From positions 1 to 64,000 of the forward strand of contig JADFUC010000719.1 in NCBI GenBank assembly GCA_019722365.1: 64,000 nucleotides of DNA, given 5' to 3'. The position numbers and the translations under genes were made by a program. This stretch comes from Lithospermum erythrorhizon. Lineage: Eukaryota > Streptophyta > Magnoliopsida > Boraginales > Boraginaceae. Positions within the stretch are counted from its first letter, which is position 1, and every line of letters starts with the position of its first letter. This document shows, in pieces, positions 23,144-35,339 of this stretch. The notes under the pieces are model-generated. The model had not been told where the DNA came from. It was given only the letters and a program-made list of their open reading frames with translations, and did not search any database.

Positions 23144-25295
23144 AATAGGTTTATTTGAGGTGAACCGCCTTCCGCTAATAAAACACAACATTCATAATCA
23201 TTATACATCAAAGTTTGAATAATACGACCAAACATCATAACGTATGAAATCCCCCAAATACACTCCATAAGTAATAAATCATGGTCCTAAAACACCCTCG
23301 AAAAACAACATAAGTTTAGAGAAAACTTCGACAAAGGGAAAATAAATTCAGCGTTATAATTGTATAAATTAATTATAATGAAAGGTGGGGTAAAGTTTAA
23401 CTTTGAAAGTGGTCTTTTTGGCTTTTAATATGGCTTGGCTTTACATATGATAGATTGGAAGCTTTGTGAATGTTTGATGCTAAAACTTTGAATGATTGAG
23501 GATTTGAGATAAATTTATTAAGGTTAAATTTGAAGGTTCGGTTTGATTAATTCAGAATTTTTAGAATTTGAAGTTTTAAAATTTTAAAGTGCAGACTCTT
23601 GAACTTGTAATAAAGCCCCAAAATTTGAATATTGGTGAAGAAGTTTTAATGTATAGAGAATTATACTATCTTGAAAGATAATTGCTAAAATTATTCGAGA
23701 TAATATGTCTGAGATTGCATTTAGTCAGTAAATGTTAGGTCTGCACAAATGGTCCTGTTGATACAAAATGTCTGACTTTAATACTCTTTTTGAGGCGTTA
23801 AATTTTAGGAAGAAGGCGAAAGTGCACATTTTCGACTCCAACTAAAGTGCATATTTTCGGTAAATACTAAGAGTTAAATTCCCATTTTATTTATCACACT
23901 TTGGTTAAGAGTATCATTAATATTAAAAAAGGGACTAATAAAGTGGACTTTCTTGTGATTGCAAGGGATCATTTGTAGCACTTTTAAATATTTGTTGGGA
24001 CTTGGCAATTTTCTCACTAATCAATCTTGCTATTTAGCTTAGCTATTCATGAGAATTTCTTCTTCCTCAAAATAATAGAAAATGCTTCTAGACACTAAAA
24101 TATTAAACAATGACCCATTTACGAAGAGAGGCCATAACTACATAATCCCAAATTAATTATAATTTTTTATTTAAAAATTAAATAATGAATTTTATATATC
24201 TGAAAATTGTTAAATTTTTAAATTATAATTTATATTATTGCACATAAAATATTTAAAACTAATTTTGTATCGACCTCAAAATATGTTTAAACCGTTTAAA
24301 TTTAATTATTAACTCCATGTTATGACATAATTGTTAAAGTGGGATGAGTTTAAAACTTACATAATTTCAATGAGTATGGTATTTATATGAACATAATTTC
24401 ACTTAAAACTTTTTCATAATTAAAATGAAACTTCCTTAGCACTCCCACATTAATAAATATGTATTAATTAATAAAATAATGCTATAAGAAATACCGCCCA
24501 TCTCATTGTTTTATATGAATCAAATGCGATCGAATATCGATCTAATGATATATAACTATATAACCTTAACATTCATCATGTCAGCTTGATTACGTTAAAT
24601 GATTGACAATACAAATCGTAATTTCAGGAAAGAAGCGGTATGGCATGAAGGCAGCTAGTGAGGAAAAACTTCACTCCCCAACCCAGCAAGAGGACTAGAA
24701 CACGGGGCCTTGTTAGAGATCTCGGCATCTGCTTGGCTAGAGCGGAGATTTGTGGCAACATATGAGCTTAACATTTTCTGATATAACAAAATTATACAAA
24801 TCTACAAATCTAGAATGCCGATACAATTGATACGTCAGTTCTGTTTACCCATATAATACATAACCAACCAATTTAGGTTAAAAAACTGGATTTTTTCTCC
24901 TCTAGTCAGTCCAGTTTATAAGTTATAAGGAAAATTTCAATTTTTGAATATCCAAATTTATAAAGTTAATCTTTAAATAAATAATTTATTTTTCCATTTT
25001 ATCCTTGATAGAAATTGAAAAGATTAATGAATATTTTTAATTCTTACAAAATAAGTATTTAATATAGAAACAACTAATATAAATTTACCCAACACATGTA
25101 AACATATATTAAAATTATGTACTTATTACCATTAAATATAGGCCTAGAAATATTGTTCAACTCATTTGTTCAAATATACCAATGTTTTCTTATAAATGGA
25201 GGAAATATTATAAAACTAATAACTGCATAAAAGCTCCCATTATTTGTGACAATTACGTCACCAATTTGATGCATTTTAGTATTCAGAAGCTAAGA
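23144..25295. other. Gene-poor AT-rich flank downstream of the glyoxalase gene
   Basis: No recognisable coding sequence. Apart from a possible SINE relic at 24,640-24,760, I see only AT-rich DNA. A short repeat, AAAGTGCAYATTTTCG, occurs near 23,820 and 23,846. Confidence 0.5.
24640..24760 (-). mobile_element. Possible degraded tRNA-derived SINE
   Basis: Minus strand: a weak A-box-like GCTCTAGCCAAGCAGATGC (24,743-24,725) is followed by ACAAGGCCCCGTGTTCTAGTCCTC (about 24,714-24,691), resembling the B-box region of tRNA-derived SINEs. No A-tail or target-site duplication was found. Confidence 0.3.
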
Positions 25296-25518
25296 TCATT
25301 TGTTTAATTCAATTGGTGGAATATGGCGATCTGGAGGAAGTCTAAGTTGTTCTTTAGAGCCTTGAGAATTTTGGCTTCCACGCTAACAAATTATATGAGC
25401 TATCTGGGTCCTTGAAGAACAGTTGGTCGATTGGGCCTCCCTCTTCATCTCCAACTGTCCTCTTTATGTACTTCACCTCGAATTCTTTCAGCCTCTTCTC
25501 CAAACCCTCCATGTCTTT
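25296..25518 (-). pseudogene. Glyoxalase I family gene, exon 2 (frame-broken)
   Basis: Minus-strand reading gives DMEGLEKRLKEFEVKYIKRT, then VGDEEGG and IDQLFFKDPD, which match the C-terminal half of plant glyoxalase I-like VOC proteins. After DPD the frame shifts: a deletion of about one base moves the true frame, and a TAA then stands near where family members have the metal-binding Glu. In the shifted frame the gene resumes with ALKNN, LRLPPDRHIPPIELNK and a stop at 25,298-25,296. The acceptor side is also unclear: AAAAG precedes the exon but the usual CE codons before DM are not intact. Either this copy is a pseudogene or the assembly has small errors here. Confidence 0.7.
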
Positions 25519-27840
25519 TCAATCATATACCGAAATCAACTTCCTCCATCTATTAACAATTATTGCTTAAAAAGAAACAAATGGCATGAAGCAAGATGAT
25601 CTCAACGAAGCAAGATGATCTCAAGATGTTTTCAATTGTTCTTTTCCTCCCGCATGGAATGCAAATTTTGCAACTATCTTTTGGGTTCAGGATTAGTTTG
25701 TTTTCGAGATTAAATTCTTGTTATGAAATAGCACAAACTAATCTAATTAAATAACTACTACCATCCGTCCATCCCAATGAAAAATAACGTTTAAATAAAA
25801 TTTAAGACTGAACATTTTAATAATAGTTATTAGTTAATGTTGGTTTATTTTCTAAATTTGACAAACTATAAGAGTTGAAGAAGAGTGAAATTCATACTAT
25901 CTTCACGGGATTGATTGAGGGAGTATATATACAAATTTGTTTCAGAGATAATCTCTATATCATTTGCCAACTTCAATTAAAATGAACCAACCCTAATCAT
26001 ACAAATTTAACTACATAAAAACAAATAATAATTCGATAATACTATATTAAAAATCAAATCGTCAATATATTTAGTCAAATAATATCAAATTATTCAAGTA
26101 ATATTTATATCTCACCTATAGGCTACAGTATGGACATCTAGGTGTTGTATAAATATATCAAATGACTATTAATAATTTATACTAAGCTGATTATTTGGCG
26201 TCAATATTTTTTTAAAATAAATATTCAAATGAAAAATTCAGTCGTGCAAAATTTATTACGGTTTAGAATGATTTTGAATTAAGCAACAATCATTGAAATG
26301 GAATTGCGTAATAAATCCCGTCTCCTTTACTAGTACATCTCCTTTCTTTTAATTATTAAATGCAAAATATATGAGAATATGACCTAATAGCCTTGATATA
26401 ACTTAGATCTTATTTCGATATGATTTCATCAATTTAATAAGTAGGGGCAACTGTGAAGTTGAAAACTACTAATTAAATTTTGTGAATCCCAATATATTAA
26501 ATTCATATATACATGAAATTTAAATAACAATATTATTAATAATAATAATTACAATAATATTAATAATATATGACAGAAATGTTGTGTTATTTGAAATTAC
26601 TATTCTAATAATAATAAAAATAGTTCTACATAAAATATATTATTTAACTATTATCAATTATTAAGTTAAGCGACATAGTATTAGTTAATCATAAAAGTTA
26701 TACATACAAGGAAATTTTCCAAAATAATTATATTTATTCAATATACATAAATTTTTTCTTTTATAAATTAAATTGAAGAAGATGAGAGAAATCACATGGT
26801 ATTTTTGAGTTTAGAATATGAGATAAACTGAATATGCAAAATAAAATAATACAAATTCTAATTAAGCGACTAGAATAAATACTACTAATAACATAGAATA
26901 TATTTAACTTAGAGGTATGCAGACCCCGTTCCTCGAGACAATGCTATTTTGGCCATTCTTCATAAGCCCGATCCATAAACATGAAAACTCTTGTGAAAAA
27001 GCTTGAAAGAGGAGAGAAGGCTTTGGATGGAGTATCATGAAACTAATAACTATTTAAAACTATTGGTTGTGATTCCAGTGTATACGTTTTGGATCAAGTA
27101 TAACATCATTCAAGAGATGAATGGAAGATTCAATTATATAATAAGATGCTGAATTGTTATAAAATATATATATCTGAAATGTATGGCAGGTATATCGTTC
27201 TTAGAAGCATGATAGTATTCTCTTCCGATAATCTTCCAATTGATAATCTTGCAGATATGCAAGTAAAAAATATGATGAATCAGCATCAGCATCTACGCCA
27301 AGTATTTTTTTTTTAATTTGATATTTTCCAAAATTATATTTAAGATCAAATTTTGACATTAGTATTAATTACTTATTATTTTTAATGAATATAAAAAGTT
27401 GCCATGTTAGATTCTGCTTTGAAAATAATTTATTAATATTGACTGGCATAATTTTGAATATACAGTTTGAAACCAAATTCAACCAAGTGAAAGTTCATAA
27501 TATATGAGGCATTAGAATAAAAGCGGAGAAAATATAAATTAATAATCTTGACACTTTTATATTTATATATATTTATATTTTTAGAAAAAAGAATAATTTA
27601 ATAATTAATAATGTAAAAAAAAGAAAGAAAGCTTGTGATCCTTATTCGCGGTTGACATAGCTTCATAGCAATAGGATCCAATCATGTCACTAGAGGACTC
27701 TAATCATGTCACTTTAACAGCTATCTTCAAATGTATTTGGGACTCTGTCATGTCACTTTGCTTTTAATGACTATATAATTTAATGAAATACTCATGGGTG
27801 CAGGCCTTAAACAAAAAGAAATTTTGGGGCTGAAATTAAC
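25519..27840 (-). other. Intron of the glyoxalase gene
   Basis: 2.3 kb of AT-rich sequence between the two exons. The donor is CAG|GTTAAT on the minus strand at 27,841/27,840. The acceptor is probably the AG just upstream of ACATGGAGG at 25,518-25,510. No other gene or recognisable element was found inside. Confidence 0.6.
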
Positions 27841-28149
27841 CTGAAAGGAGATATGGTTATCCATAGGATCCAAATAATCTTTGTCCTCATGAGGTAGCCT
27901 ATCCTCATCCTTAGCTTGCACTAAATGAATCCCAATACCATAGTTAAACAACCAAGCCCCACTAAAACTACTTTCAAAAGCTTGAGGTCTCTCAATCACC
28001 ACAAAACCAAGAACTTTTGTGTAGAATTCAACAGAGTTTTCAACAGAGCTACATAGTCTTGAAACATGGTTTAATGCCATCAGAGGAACCTCATCATTGT
28101 TTCCTTCTTCAGACGTTGATCTTTCATTGTTTCCCATTATTATTGTCAA
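27841..28149 (-). CDS. Glyoxalase I family protein (VOC superfamily), exon 1
   Basis: This is the one clear host gene. Exon 1 encodes 103 residues and is fully open. After a variable polar N-terminus come ALNHVSRLC (residues 25-33; His28 is a likely metal or active-site position), SVEFYTKVLGF (39-49), GAWLFNYGIGIHLVQAKDED (64-83) and LDPMDNHISFQ (93-103). The pattern closely resembles plant lactoylglutathione lyase/glyoxalase I-like proteins such as Arabidopsis AT2G28420. The family handles methylglyoxal-glutathione adducts or related substrates in the cytosol; activity of this subgroup is not certain. A consensus donor, GTTAAT, follows Gln103. Two in-frame start codons are available (residues 1 and 5). 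The gene stands alone and exon 2 is damaged. Confidence 0.85.
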
Positions 28150-28248
28150 TCTTGATTTTTTTTAACTAAAAGTTTTCCCTTTTTTTCCCTTACAGTTGTA
28201 ACAAGCTGACAAGAGTTAACTTGCTCATTTAAGGAGGTTGGAAGATGC

Positions 28249-28258
28249 GACACGTGTC
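28249..28258. promoter_or_regulatory. Palindromic G-box/ABRE-like element
   Basis: GACACGTGTC is a perfect 10-bp palindrome with the CACGTG G-box core, 100 bp upstream of the first glyoxalase start codon. Such elements bind plant bZIP and bHLH factors in stress- or light-responsive promoters. Use here is inference from position. Confidence 0.5.
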
Positions 28259-28679
28259 AAGTGTTCGCATGAATGTTATACGTGTGAGAATATGGTAAGG
28301 TTGCTTAAGATGAACAGGCTCTAAACTAAGGTTACAGAGTAACAGGGGCCACATCGGGAGGTGTACAAAGTCGGTTAATGATTCCAGTTCGATATTGTTG
28401 ATCTAAAAAATTTCAGAAATTATATTTTAAAATAACAGTACACGCCGAAGATTCAAAGTAATTTTGAATTTATCATGTCGAGATAAATTTTTAATATTGA
28501 TTCTTGTTCATCATTATTAAAAAAAATTAAAAAATTAATATTGTGAAAGTATTTTGAAATAAATTAATTCTCAAAATTTTATATTTTTGAATAATGAATA
28601 ATTAATAAATTGATAGTGAAATTCAATTTCAAAAAACTTCAAGCAGCCGAATTATTTTGATTGGAGAGCATCTTATGTA

Positions 28680-29420
28680 TTAATGATTTTCAAGATTATT
28701 TTTACAGTGTGATCAAAGAAGATCACGAGGCACAAGTTTCAAGTTGAAGAGCAAAGGTCGAGCAAGATTAAAGACTTAACTGCAGGGCCTTTGTAAAAAT
28801 GCTACTTTTTTCTTTTCATGAAAATGTATAAGAGTGTAATTTTTAAACGGTATTAATGTCTTTTTAATTACACGATTTAATATAAGACTTAAATTTAGAG
28901 TTGGTTTGAGAATTTGTTTTCGAGTTCGATTAGCAATTAAATTAATTCTATTTCATGTTTTACAAAGATTAAAAATTAGAGTTAATTGCTACAAAATAAA
29001 GCTTGAAAATATGAGTTCTCCAGTTTCTGCACTGAAATCCTATAATGGGGACTTCCAAGTCGGAAGTTAATGAAATTAGCGACTAAGTAGGAAGCCTTCG
29101 TTATTTTCAAATCCGAGTAATCAGAACATGCGTCGGGAGATTTCATCAATCGATGAAAGTCCAGATCCTGTGACCGTTAAGGCAGTTCGGGACCGAGTAA
29201 GCCCAGACTATAAAAGCCAATTCTTTATCATTTTAAACCCATCTTTTGGACGATTTTTATATAGTATTAGAGCAAAGGCACTTTCTTGTTTATTAGTAAG
29301 TTAGTTTTTGCTTTGAGAGATTTCAGAAGCTTGATCTATCCAACTCAGGGTGCATTATTCAAAGAAATTCCTATCAATAATTACCGACTGATTTCATGAA
29401 TCTAGCAGTTGATAAGTAAT
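28680..29420 (+). repeat. LTR-like segment with TATA box
   Basis: A plus-strand block with promoter-like organisation: TATAAAAG at 29,209-29,216, GC-richer upstream sequence, then a T-rich leader. Its style resembles the U3-R-U5 of gypsy LTRs, but I found neither a partner LTR nor clear TG/CA ends, so it is at most a solo or truncated LTR. Confidence 0.35.
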
Positions 29421-29714
29421 TGAATAATGTAACAGGCCAAAACTATTGTCCGGAAAATAAATCATATAACGTCAAGGACAAGAAAAAGCCACGATGGTTC
29501 ATATAGCTTAAAGTTCTTACACTAAGGGCTGGGAAAAGTTGTTTGTTTGTCACCCTCGACAATCCATTTGATGCACTCTGTTACCGTCAATAACATATAT
29601 TAGATAGGTTGTCTTAGCACCTTGCAATTTAGTTCAATCCTCAAGCAATCTTGAATCAGGTGGATGTAACCCAATCTACATTGCATAACTTTGTTCGTTA
29701 ATCAAATGGTGTTG

Positions 29715-30837
29715 AATAAGCCTCCGAATGAGCACGGACACGGTTGCCATGGTATTGAGATGGCCTAGAGCCCAAAATTCCCGAATTTGGGCTGGTTGCG
29801 AAATTTTGGGCGAGTCAATTAATTGGAAGGATAGCAAGGCGTTGGACCCCGGAACCGAGGCGGGTATGGGGTACGTGATGTCCGTGGGTGCATGAGATAG
29901 AGGCAGGGTGCATTAGACATATTTAGTCGAGGCGGATAGAGGTTTTAGGCGGGTTAGGCGGTAGCTTTAGGCCCGATGGTATGTGTTGCTCACAGGAAAT
30001 GGGTAGAACGTGGTACATGGCGGGGTCAGGTTTTACGGGCTATTGACGGGGAGGTGTGAGAACTGTTGGTTCAAGGGTGAGTGTGAGCTCGGTAGAGTTT
30101 AGTAATTCAGAGACTTTTGATTTGTGTGTAGGCAGGTTTTGCGAAATCACTATTTTTTGCCCATGATCGGGATTCCTCTAATATGAGCATTGAACGAGCT
30201 TGATAAAATTGAGGGTAGGGGCTAGATTGTCGGATCAGAGTACCTACACCATTATATGCGTCGGTCAAACCTGAGACGAGTTGAAGAACTAATGGTATTG
30301 ATACTTGGGGCTCAGCGTTCGCAATTGATCACGCTTTAAATTTTCCAACGGCCCGGCGGTATGCGAGAGGCGGGAAAAATTAGACATGTGAGTCTTCGAG
30401 AAAAATTCTTGTTCAAGTGAGGCGTGCGGGGAACCCGCATTATCTGAAAAAATATTTACGGTTCGGGCATCCATGCATTTGTGAGGCGGAGTTCAATGTC
30501 CGTATAGAAGGGTCAAAGTGAATAATGGCAGCATAGGCGTCGCCGAGGCGATGGCGTCAAGGGTATCCCAAGATTCATTGTAATTGTCAGTGGGATCAGG
30601 TTGGATGTGGGCAAGAATATGATGAATAACCTTGGTAGAGCGACAATGAAGCTGAAAAAGTTCGACCCAAGTCGAATATACAACGTTTTCCATCTCTAAT
30701 GTAACAGGAACATGAGAGTGAATATTCGAGATAGCCATGGCGGGATGGAGTTTATTATTAGTAGGAAAATGCGGAGGGGTGTTGGAGGTAGCATTGGAAG
30801 AGTGGGTGGGAGACGTTTGTGGTGGTGTTGTTGCCAT
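29715..30837 (-). pseudogene. Ty1/copia gag remnant
   Basis: From ATG at 30,837 the minus strand encodes 114 residues with KLHPAMAISNI, ITLEMEN-like VTLEMEN and YSTWVELFQLHC, typical of the gag N-terminus of plant copia elements. After frameshifts the gag reading continues with SLEQEF and THMSNF (30,420-30,380), [18 protein letters not shown] (about 30,210-30,155) and GPRPSQ (about 29,770). Protease, integrase and RT do not follow, so this is a gag-only fragment. It points towards the glyoxalase gene. Confidence 0.75.
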
Positions 30838-31430
30838 TCAGAGGGTAATTAGATTATGCTATTCAAGATTAAGAATGTAATAAGTAGAGCATATCTGAGT
30901 GTTAAGCGCAAAAGTGAAATTTAACTATTATACTATTATATAAAATAATAATATACGGTGGTCTGCTAAATAATCATGAAATCTCTGACAGGAATCTCCC
31001 TCGGCATGTTCCACTACTGAAAAGATATTACCACACTCCTCTTTGTTCCAAGATTTCAGACATTCCTTCAATCTCTTAAGTTTATACCAAAACCTCTCCA
31101 ATCTTGTTAATTTTAATGGAAGTTAATTTCCAGTTGAGCTTAACTAGTTCTGGAAAACCTTGCTTAAGCAGCCACATATTCAAAGATTTAAAGGACTCTT
31201 CCTTCAATCTTGAGCCGAATTCATAGTGATCAAACGAGGTGCATGATCTTATTTGATGACTTTGGGTAGATGTTCAACAGTCGTAGTCATGAATTCATCC
31301 CCCAATGCTCGTTAAAAAGAATGTATCCAATCTCGTGTAAACTGTTTCCATTGGTCAGTATATTTGAACCCTATGAATCCAGTAAATTGCATCTGACAAG
31401 TCAGGTAGATTTGGTCGATAAATGGCATTT
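30838..31430. other. Unassigned spacer
   Basis: AT-rich sequence upstream of the copia gag remnant. No clear primer-binding site or LTR end and no open frame of note. Confidence 0.5.
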
Positions 31431-33515
31431 ATGTGATTTAGTCCAGTAATTGACTTTTTTTGATCGTGTTGGTCCTAAAATATTAATTAAGATTAACAAT
31501 GCTTTGATTTTACTTTTTGGGGTCAATTTTTAGGGTGTATAATAATTTAGTTAAAATATAATTATGAATAAAGGGAGATTGCATCCCATGAAGTCAAGAA
31601 TCAAAGAGTGGCAAGCCGATAGAGGTACTTGATTTACAATTGATAAAGTGACGCTGTTGCGGATTAGTCAAAATGGTGTCTTTTTGATCGCATTTAGTCA
31701 CAAAAATATTAATTGTTAACAGTAACGTTTTACATAACGTTTTGGGGGGGGGGGGGGGGGGGGTCGATTTGGGGTGATAATATAATTTTGAACCTTTTAG
31801 AATTAAAATCATAGTGAATACTTTTGGACTTTTTTTTTGATGTTTTTCCCTCCAAATATCATGAATTTTTTCCTGAAATTAATTAAGTTTTCCTGAGTTA
31901 TGACTTATCTCATGCCCCAACTTCCATTTCTCATAAATTCTTACATTCAATATCATTTTTGTCCCAAAAAGTTGTCCAGTTTCTAATATTTTCAATGCAA
32001 AAAACAAAAGAACAAGCCATGGTCAACTCTAGTAAAGTGAAATTAATGTGTAGTTATTGGTAATACTCAATATATGTGTTCGTAATTTTAAATACTATGT
32101 AATGATATTCTTCATCGCTAATATATAGAATAAAAAAACTAATCTATCCAAAATGGAGTATTTATTTGGCTGCGTTAGGTTTGAATATGGGGGCATATTC
32201 TAATAAGGTGTTAGGAATAAGCCCAACCAGAAAATAAATAAAGTGGGAGATGAGTAAGACAAAGCATTAAATAAAGAAGCCAAATGAAATAATAGTACTT
32301 ATTCTGGTTACCTTTGAATTCAAGACGTCACGTACGTCTTAGCTACTACTTAATCGGCTGCCTAATAGCAGTACAATCATAAATTGGAACAAATAATCAA
32401 CAATAAAGACCAATTTCTTGATAATGATTGATGATATAGTTGTTTAAATTGATCTTCTTCTAGAATTTTGCGATCATTTGCTATCCTCAAGATGGTGACA
32501 TTTTTAGAATATTATGCATGGTACGCAAATTTAAATAAAATTGATGACAAATAATTTTGACTTGGTGAGATCCGCCTAATTATTTGACCAACATCGAAGG
32601 ATCCAAGAGAGTTGGATGATTTTCTAGAATATAAAGAAACATCCAGGAAATATGTTGCATCTTTGTAGCTACGGAATTTTACAAAACCACATGCACAGAT
32701 AATGATCAGCATGCCTATTTTTTACTTTAAGCTTGAATGATACAATAATTGGACCTATTATTGCATGTTTTTTTAGTAACAGAATATCTTGATCACAACC
32801 GTTTCTCGAATAAATATGTTTGTTGACTTGGCGTGTTTTCAACATACATAAGCAATAATAACGATCATTCTATTTAGAAAGTTATTTTTCAAAATGTGAT
32901 AAATAAAATTGTCAACTTAGTTGTCTAAGTATGAGAAAGAAAGCGTGCATATTTATTTTCCCAATTTATATAGAATATACGATACTCCTTCGATTTTTTT
33001 TTAGTTGTCATCTTAGAAAACAAAGAGTTATATCTTTCCATAGTAGTAATCATTTTCTTTAAAGGTTCTAAGACTAGAATATACACTTGGAGGCTTTAAT
33101 GAATTTGGTGAGAAAAAAAGTCATGTGATATTTGGAGGGAAAACATCAAAAAAGTCCAGTATTTCATAATTACATTTAATCCCCAAAGGTCTTCAAGTAT
33201 ATTATCACCCCAAAATTGACCCCAAAAGCGTTGTAAGCGATTACTTGATACTTGAATTAATATTTTAGGGACTAAATGATAAAAGTGCGGGACTAATCTC
33301 CAGTGTACTTCTTTGGACCAAATGCTTTAAATGTCGCACCCATTGGGACCAGGAATGCAATTTCATATTCATAATTATATTTTTAACCCCAAGGTCTTCA
33401 AAATTACATTATCGCCTTTAAAATTGACCCCAAAACATTATAAGCGTTGCCATTACTTGAATTAATATTTAAAGGTTAAATGCGATAAAAAGTCAATTAC
33501 TAGGACTAAATGCAC
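31431..33515. mobile_element. Long-inverted-repeat (foldback-like) element
   Basis: The left arm (31,431-31,862) and right arm (33,113-33,515) are inverted copies. Outer ends: ATTTAGTCCAGTAATTGAC on the left against GTCAATTACTAGGACTAAAT on the right. Inner ends: ATGTTTTTCCCTCCAAATATCA on the left against TGATATTTGGAGGGAAAACAT on the right. Each arm contains two related subunits offset by about 200 bp (right arm: 33,167-33,330 and 33,371-33,515). The 1.25-kb centre has no recognisable transposase; a 66-codon minus-strand frame (32,712-32,512) is unrecognised. Long inverted repeats with subrepeats suggest a non-autonomous DNA transposon of foldback or Mutator-like type. No target-site duplication was found. 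Confidence 0.65.
31744..31763 (+). repeat. 20-base G homopolymer
   Basis: An uninterrupted run of 20 G inside the left arm of the inverted-repeat element. The equivalent position in the other subunits is only four bases (GGGG on the left at about 31,519; CCCC on the right at about 33,223 and 33,430), so this is a local expansion or a sequencing artefact. Confidence 0.9.
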
Positions 33516-35339
33516 TCGTTAAAACACACTTGGGATGATGCTTTTTCGTCGTCACCTTTTACTAGGACCATAGTACAATTTGCTCTGAATCTAATTATTG
33601 AAGTCTCATGAGATTACTGACGTACATCATTTTCTCTTGTGAATAGCTAATGTATGTTGAAGTCTCCAAGCACAATGTGAATAGAGCATGCCATAGCAAG
33701 CGTGGAATGCTGAGTTGAATTAAATGCATTCAATTCAGATACCTACTACCTCACGATTTCCAAATCCTAATACACATTTTCCTAAAATAGAAATCTCATT
33801 TTTGATTCATATTTTGACCTAAATGTGAGATGAGAAATTGGAGGAAAACAATATTATGTGACTAGAATTCAAATTTTCCTTAAATTTTGTACAAAAGGAA
33901 ATGGGAATTAGAATTTTGGATGGAGGGGTATTAATATGCATTAAAAGAGGTAGAAGAGGAACCTCTTAAAACACATTTCCTTGAATGAGTTGTCATATCT
34001 TTCAATAAGATCTTATACTACGTCATACTCTTGATTAAAAGAGAGATGAAGATAGAAACGAGATGATAGAAGTAGAGACTAGAGAGCAGAGGGAATGAGA
34101 AGTAGAAAGGTGAGGATGCGCAAATGAGTGATTGGGTTTATTAAACCCTAACTCTGAACATATATACCGGTTTTCAATTATATACCGGACTATCGGTCCG
34201 GTTCTTAATAATTATCGGCCGTATCATTTACCCAATGCCAGTTATTATAACACGTGTTTCCGTGATCAACAAACTTAAGTCAAGCGGTCGGTCGTTGCCG
34301 CCCCTTTGGCGTGTATGTTCGCGACAATTACAATACCGTTGCTTCATGCGCCCCTTAACTTGTTGCGATAATCTTGTAATCGTTAAAGCCCCTTGCAAAA
34401 CTGCTGGGCACACCACAAACATTTTTAAAATATCAATACTAATTTTTAAAAAAAAGATATAATTGAATCTATTTTTGTAATACAACTCTGATTGACCGTA
34501 GACACTGTGAACTAACCGGATGACGCCAGAGCTATAAACGATAAGCAAAAATATTTCAACAATCGAACATATATATATCCATAAAATTGACAAAAATAAA
34601 TTAAAACTACAAATTTAAAATAATAGAATATTCAACTAAAACAACTATTCCTTTCACCATTTTCATCTTCCAAAATAGCAAAACAATCTAAACAACAAAA
34701 TTAAAATTAAAATACACTATACAAATCATATCTATACGAATAAGAGCCGGAGGAACAAAGAACCAATAATAGATCATAAGCAGATGTCAAATAAAAGTGG
34801 AGTCATCAAAGTGAGGCGGTTCTTTGTGCAGTCTTTGTCGGAGATATTCACAGTCTTCGTTGGGGCGGGCGGGTTCTTGTCTCTTTTTGGTGAAGTTGTC
34901 TTTGGGTTTCTGGAATGTACGTCTTGAAGTATTAGGTTGTTGGGTTATTCAAGCCTTTAAGTATTGGGTTGTGCTAGGAAGACTTATCAATGAAGTTGGT
35001 GTAGTTATAATGAAGGCTGAGTGCCGCATCGTATAGGACGTTATTGGTTGGTAATCAATGGTCCCAGGTGCATGATCCTTGTCAAGTGTTGTCTTTTAGA
35101 GCCAAACAGTCCAATGTTGATACTAGAAACCATAACTTTTAATGTTGTCAGGTTGAACTTTTATGTTCATAATTTATTACTACACATTAAATATCAACTA
35201 AGTAACTTTACTTTAATTTCTTTCATTAGCTTCTTTATTAAAATTTATTTCATTTATTTATGAATTTTAAATTGAGTAGAAAAATTTTCATTCTTTTATA
35301 TAAATTAAAAAATACACTTATCGAATGAAGAAATTAAAT
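33516..35339. other. Unassigned AT-rich DNA
   Basis: No gene recognised. A GA-rich patch lies at 34,040-34,110. ACCGGAC-TATCG-GTCCGGT at 34,184-34,202 is a perfect 7-bp hairpin with a 5-base loop, followed by a GC-richer patch with a 121-codon minus-strand frame (34,593-34,228) that matches nothing I know. Confidence 0.5.

Noticed and set aside
34228..34593. 121-codon minus-strand frame with an overlapping 75-codon plus-strand frame
   Set aside because: No recognisable domain and no homologous copy in the window; composition is like the surrounding AT-rich DNA. Kept only as part of an unassigned stretch.
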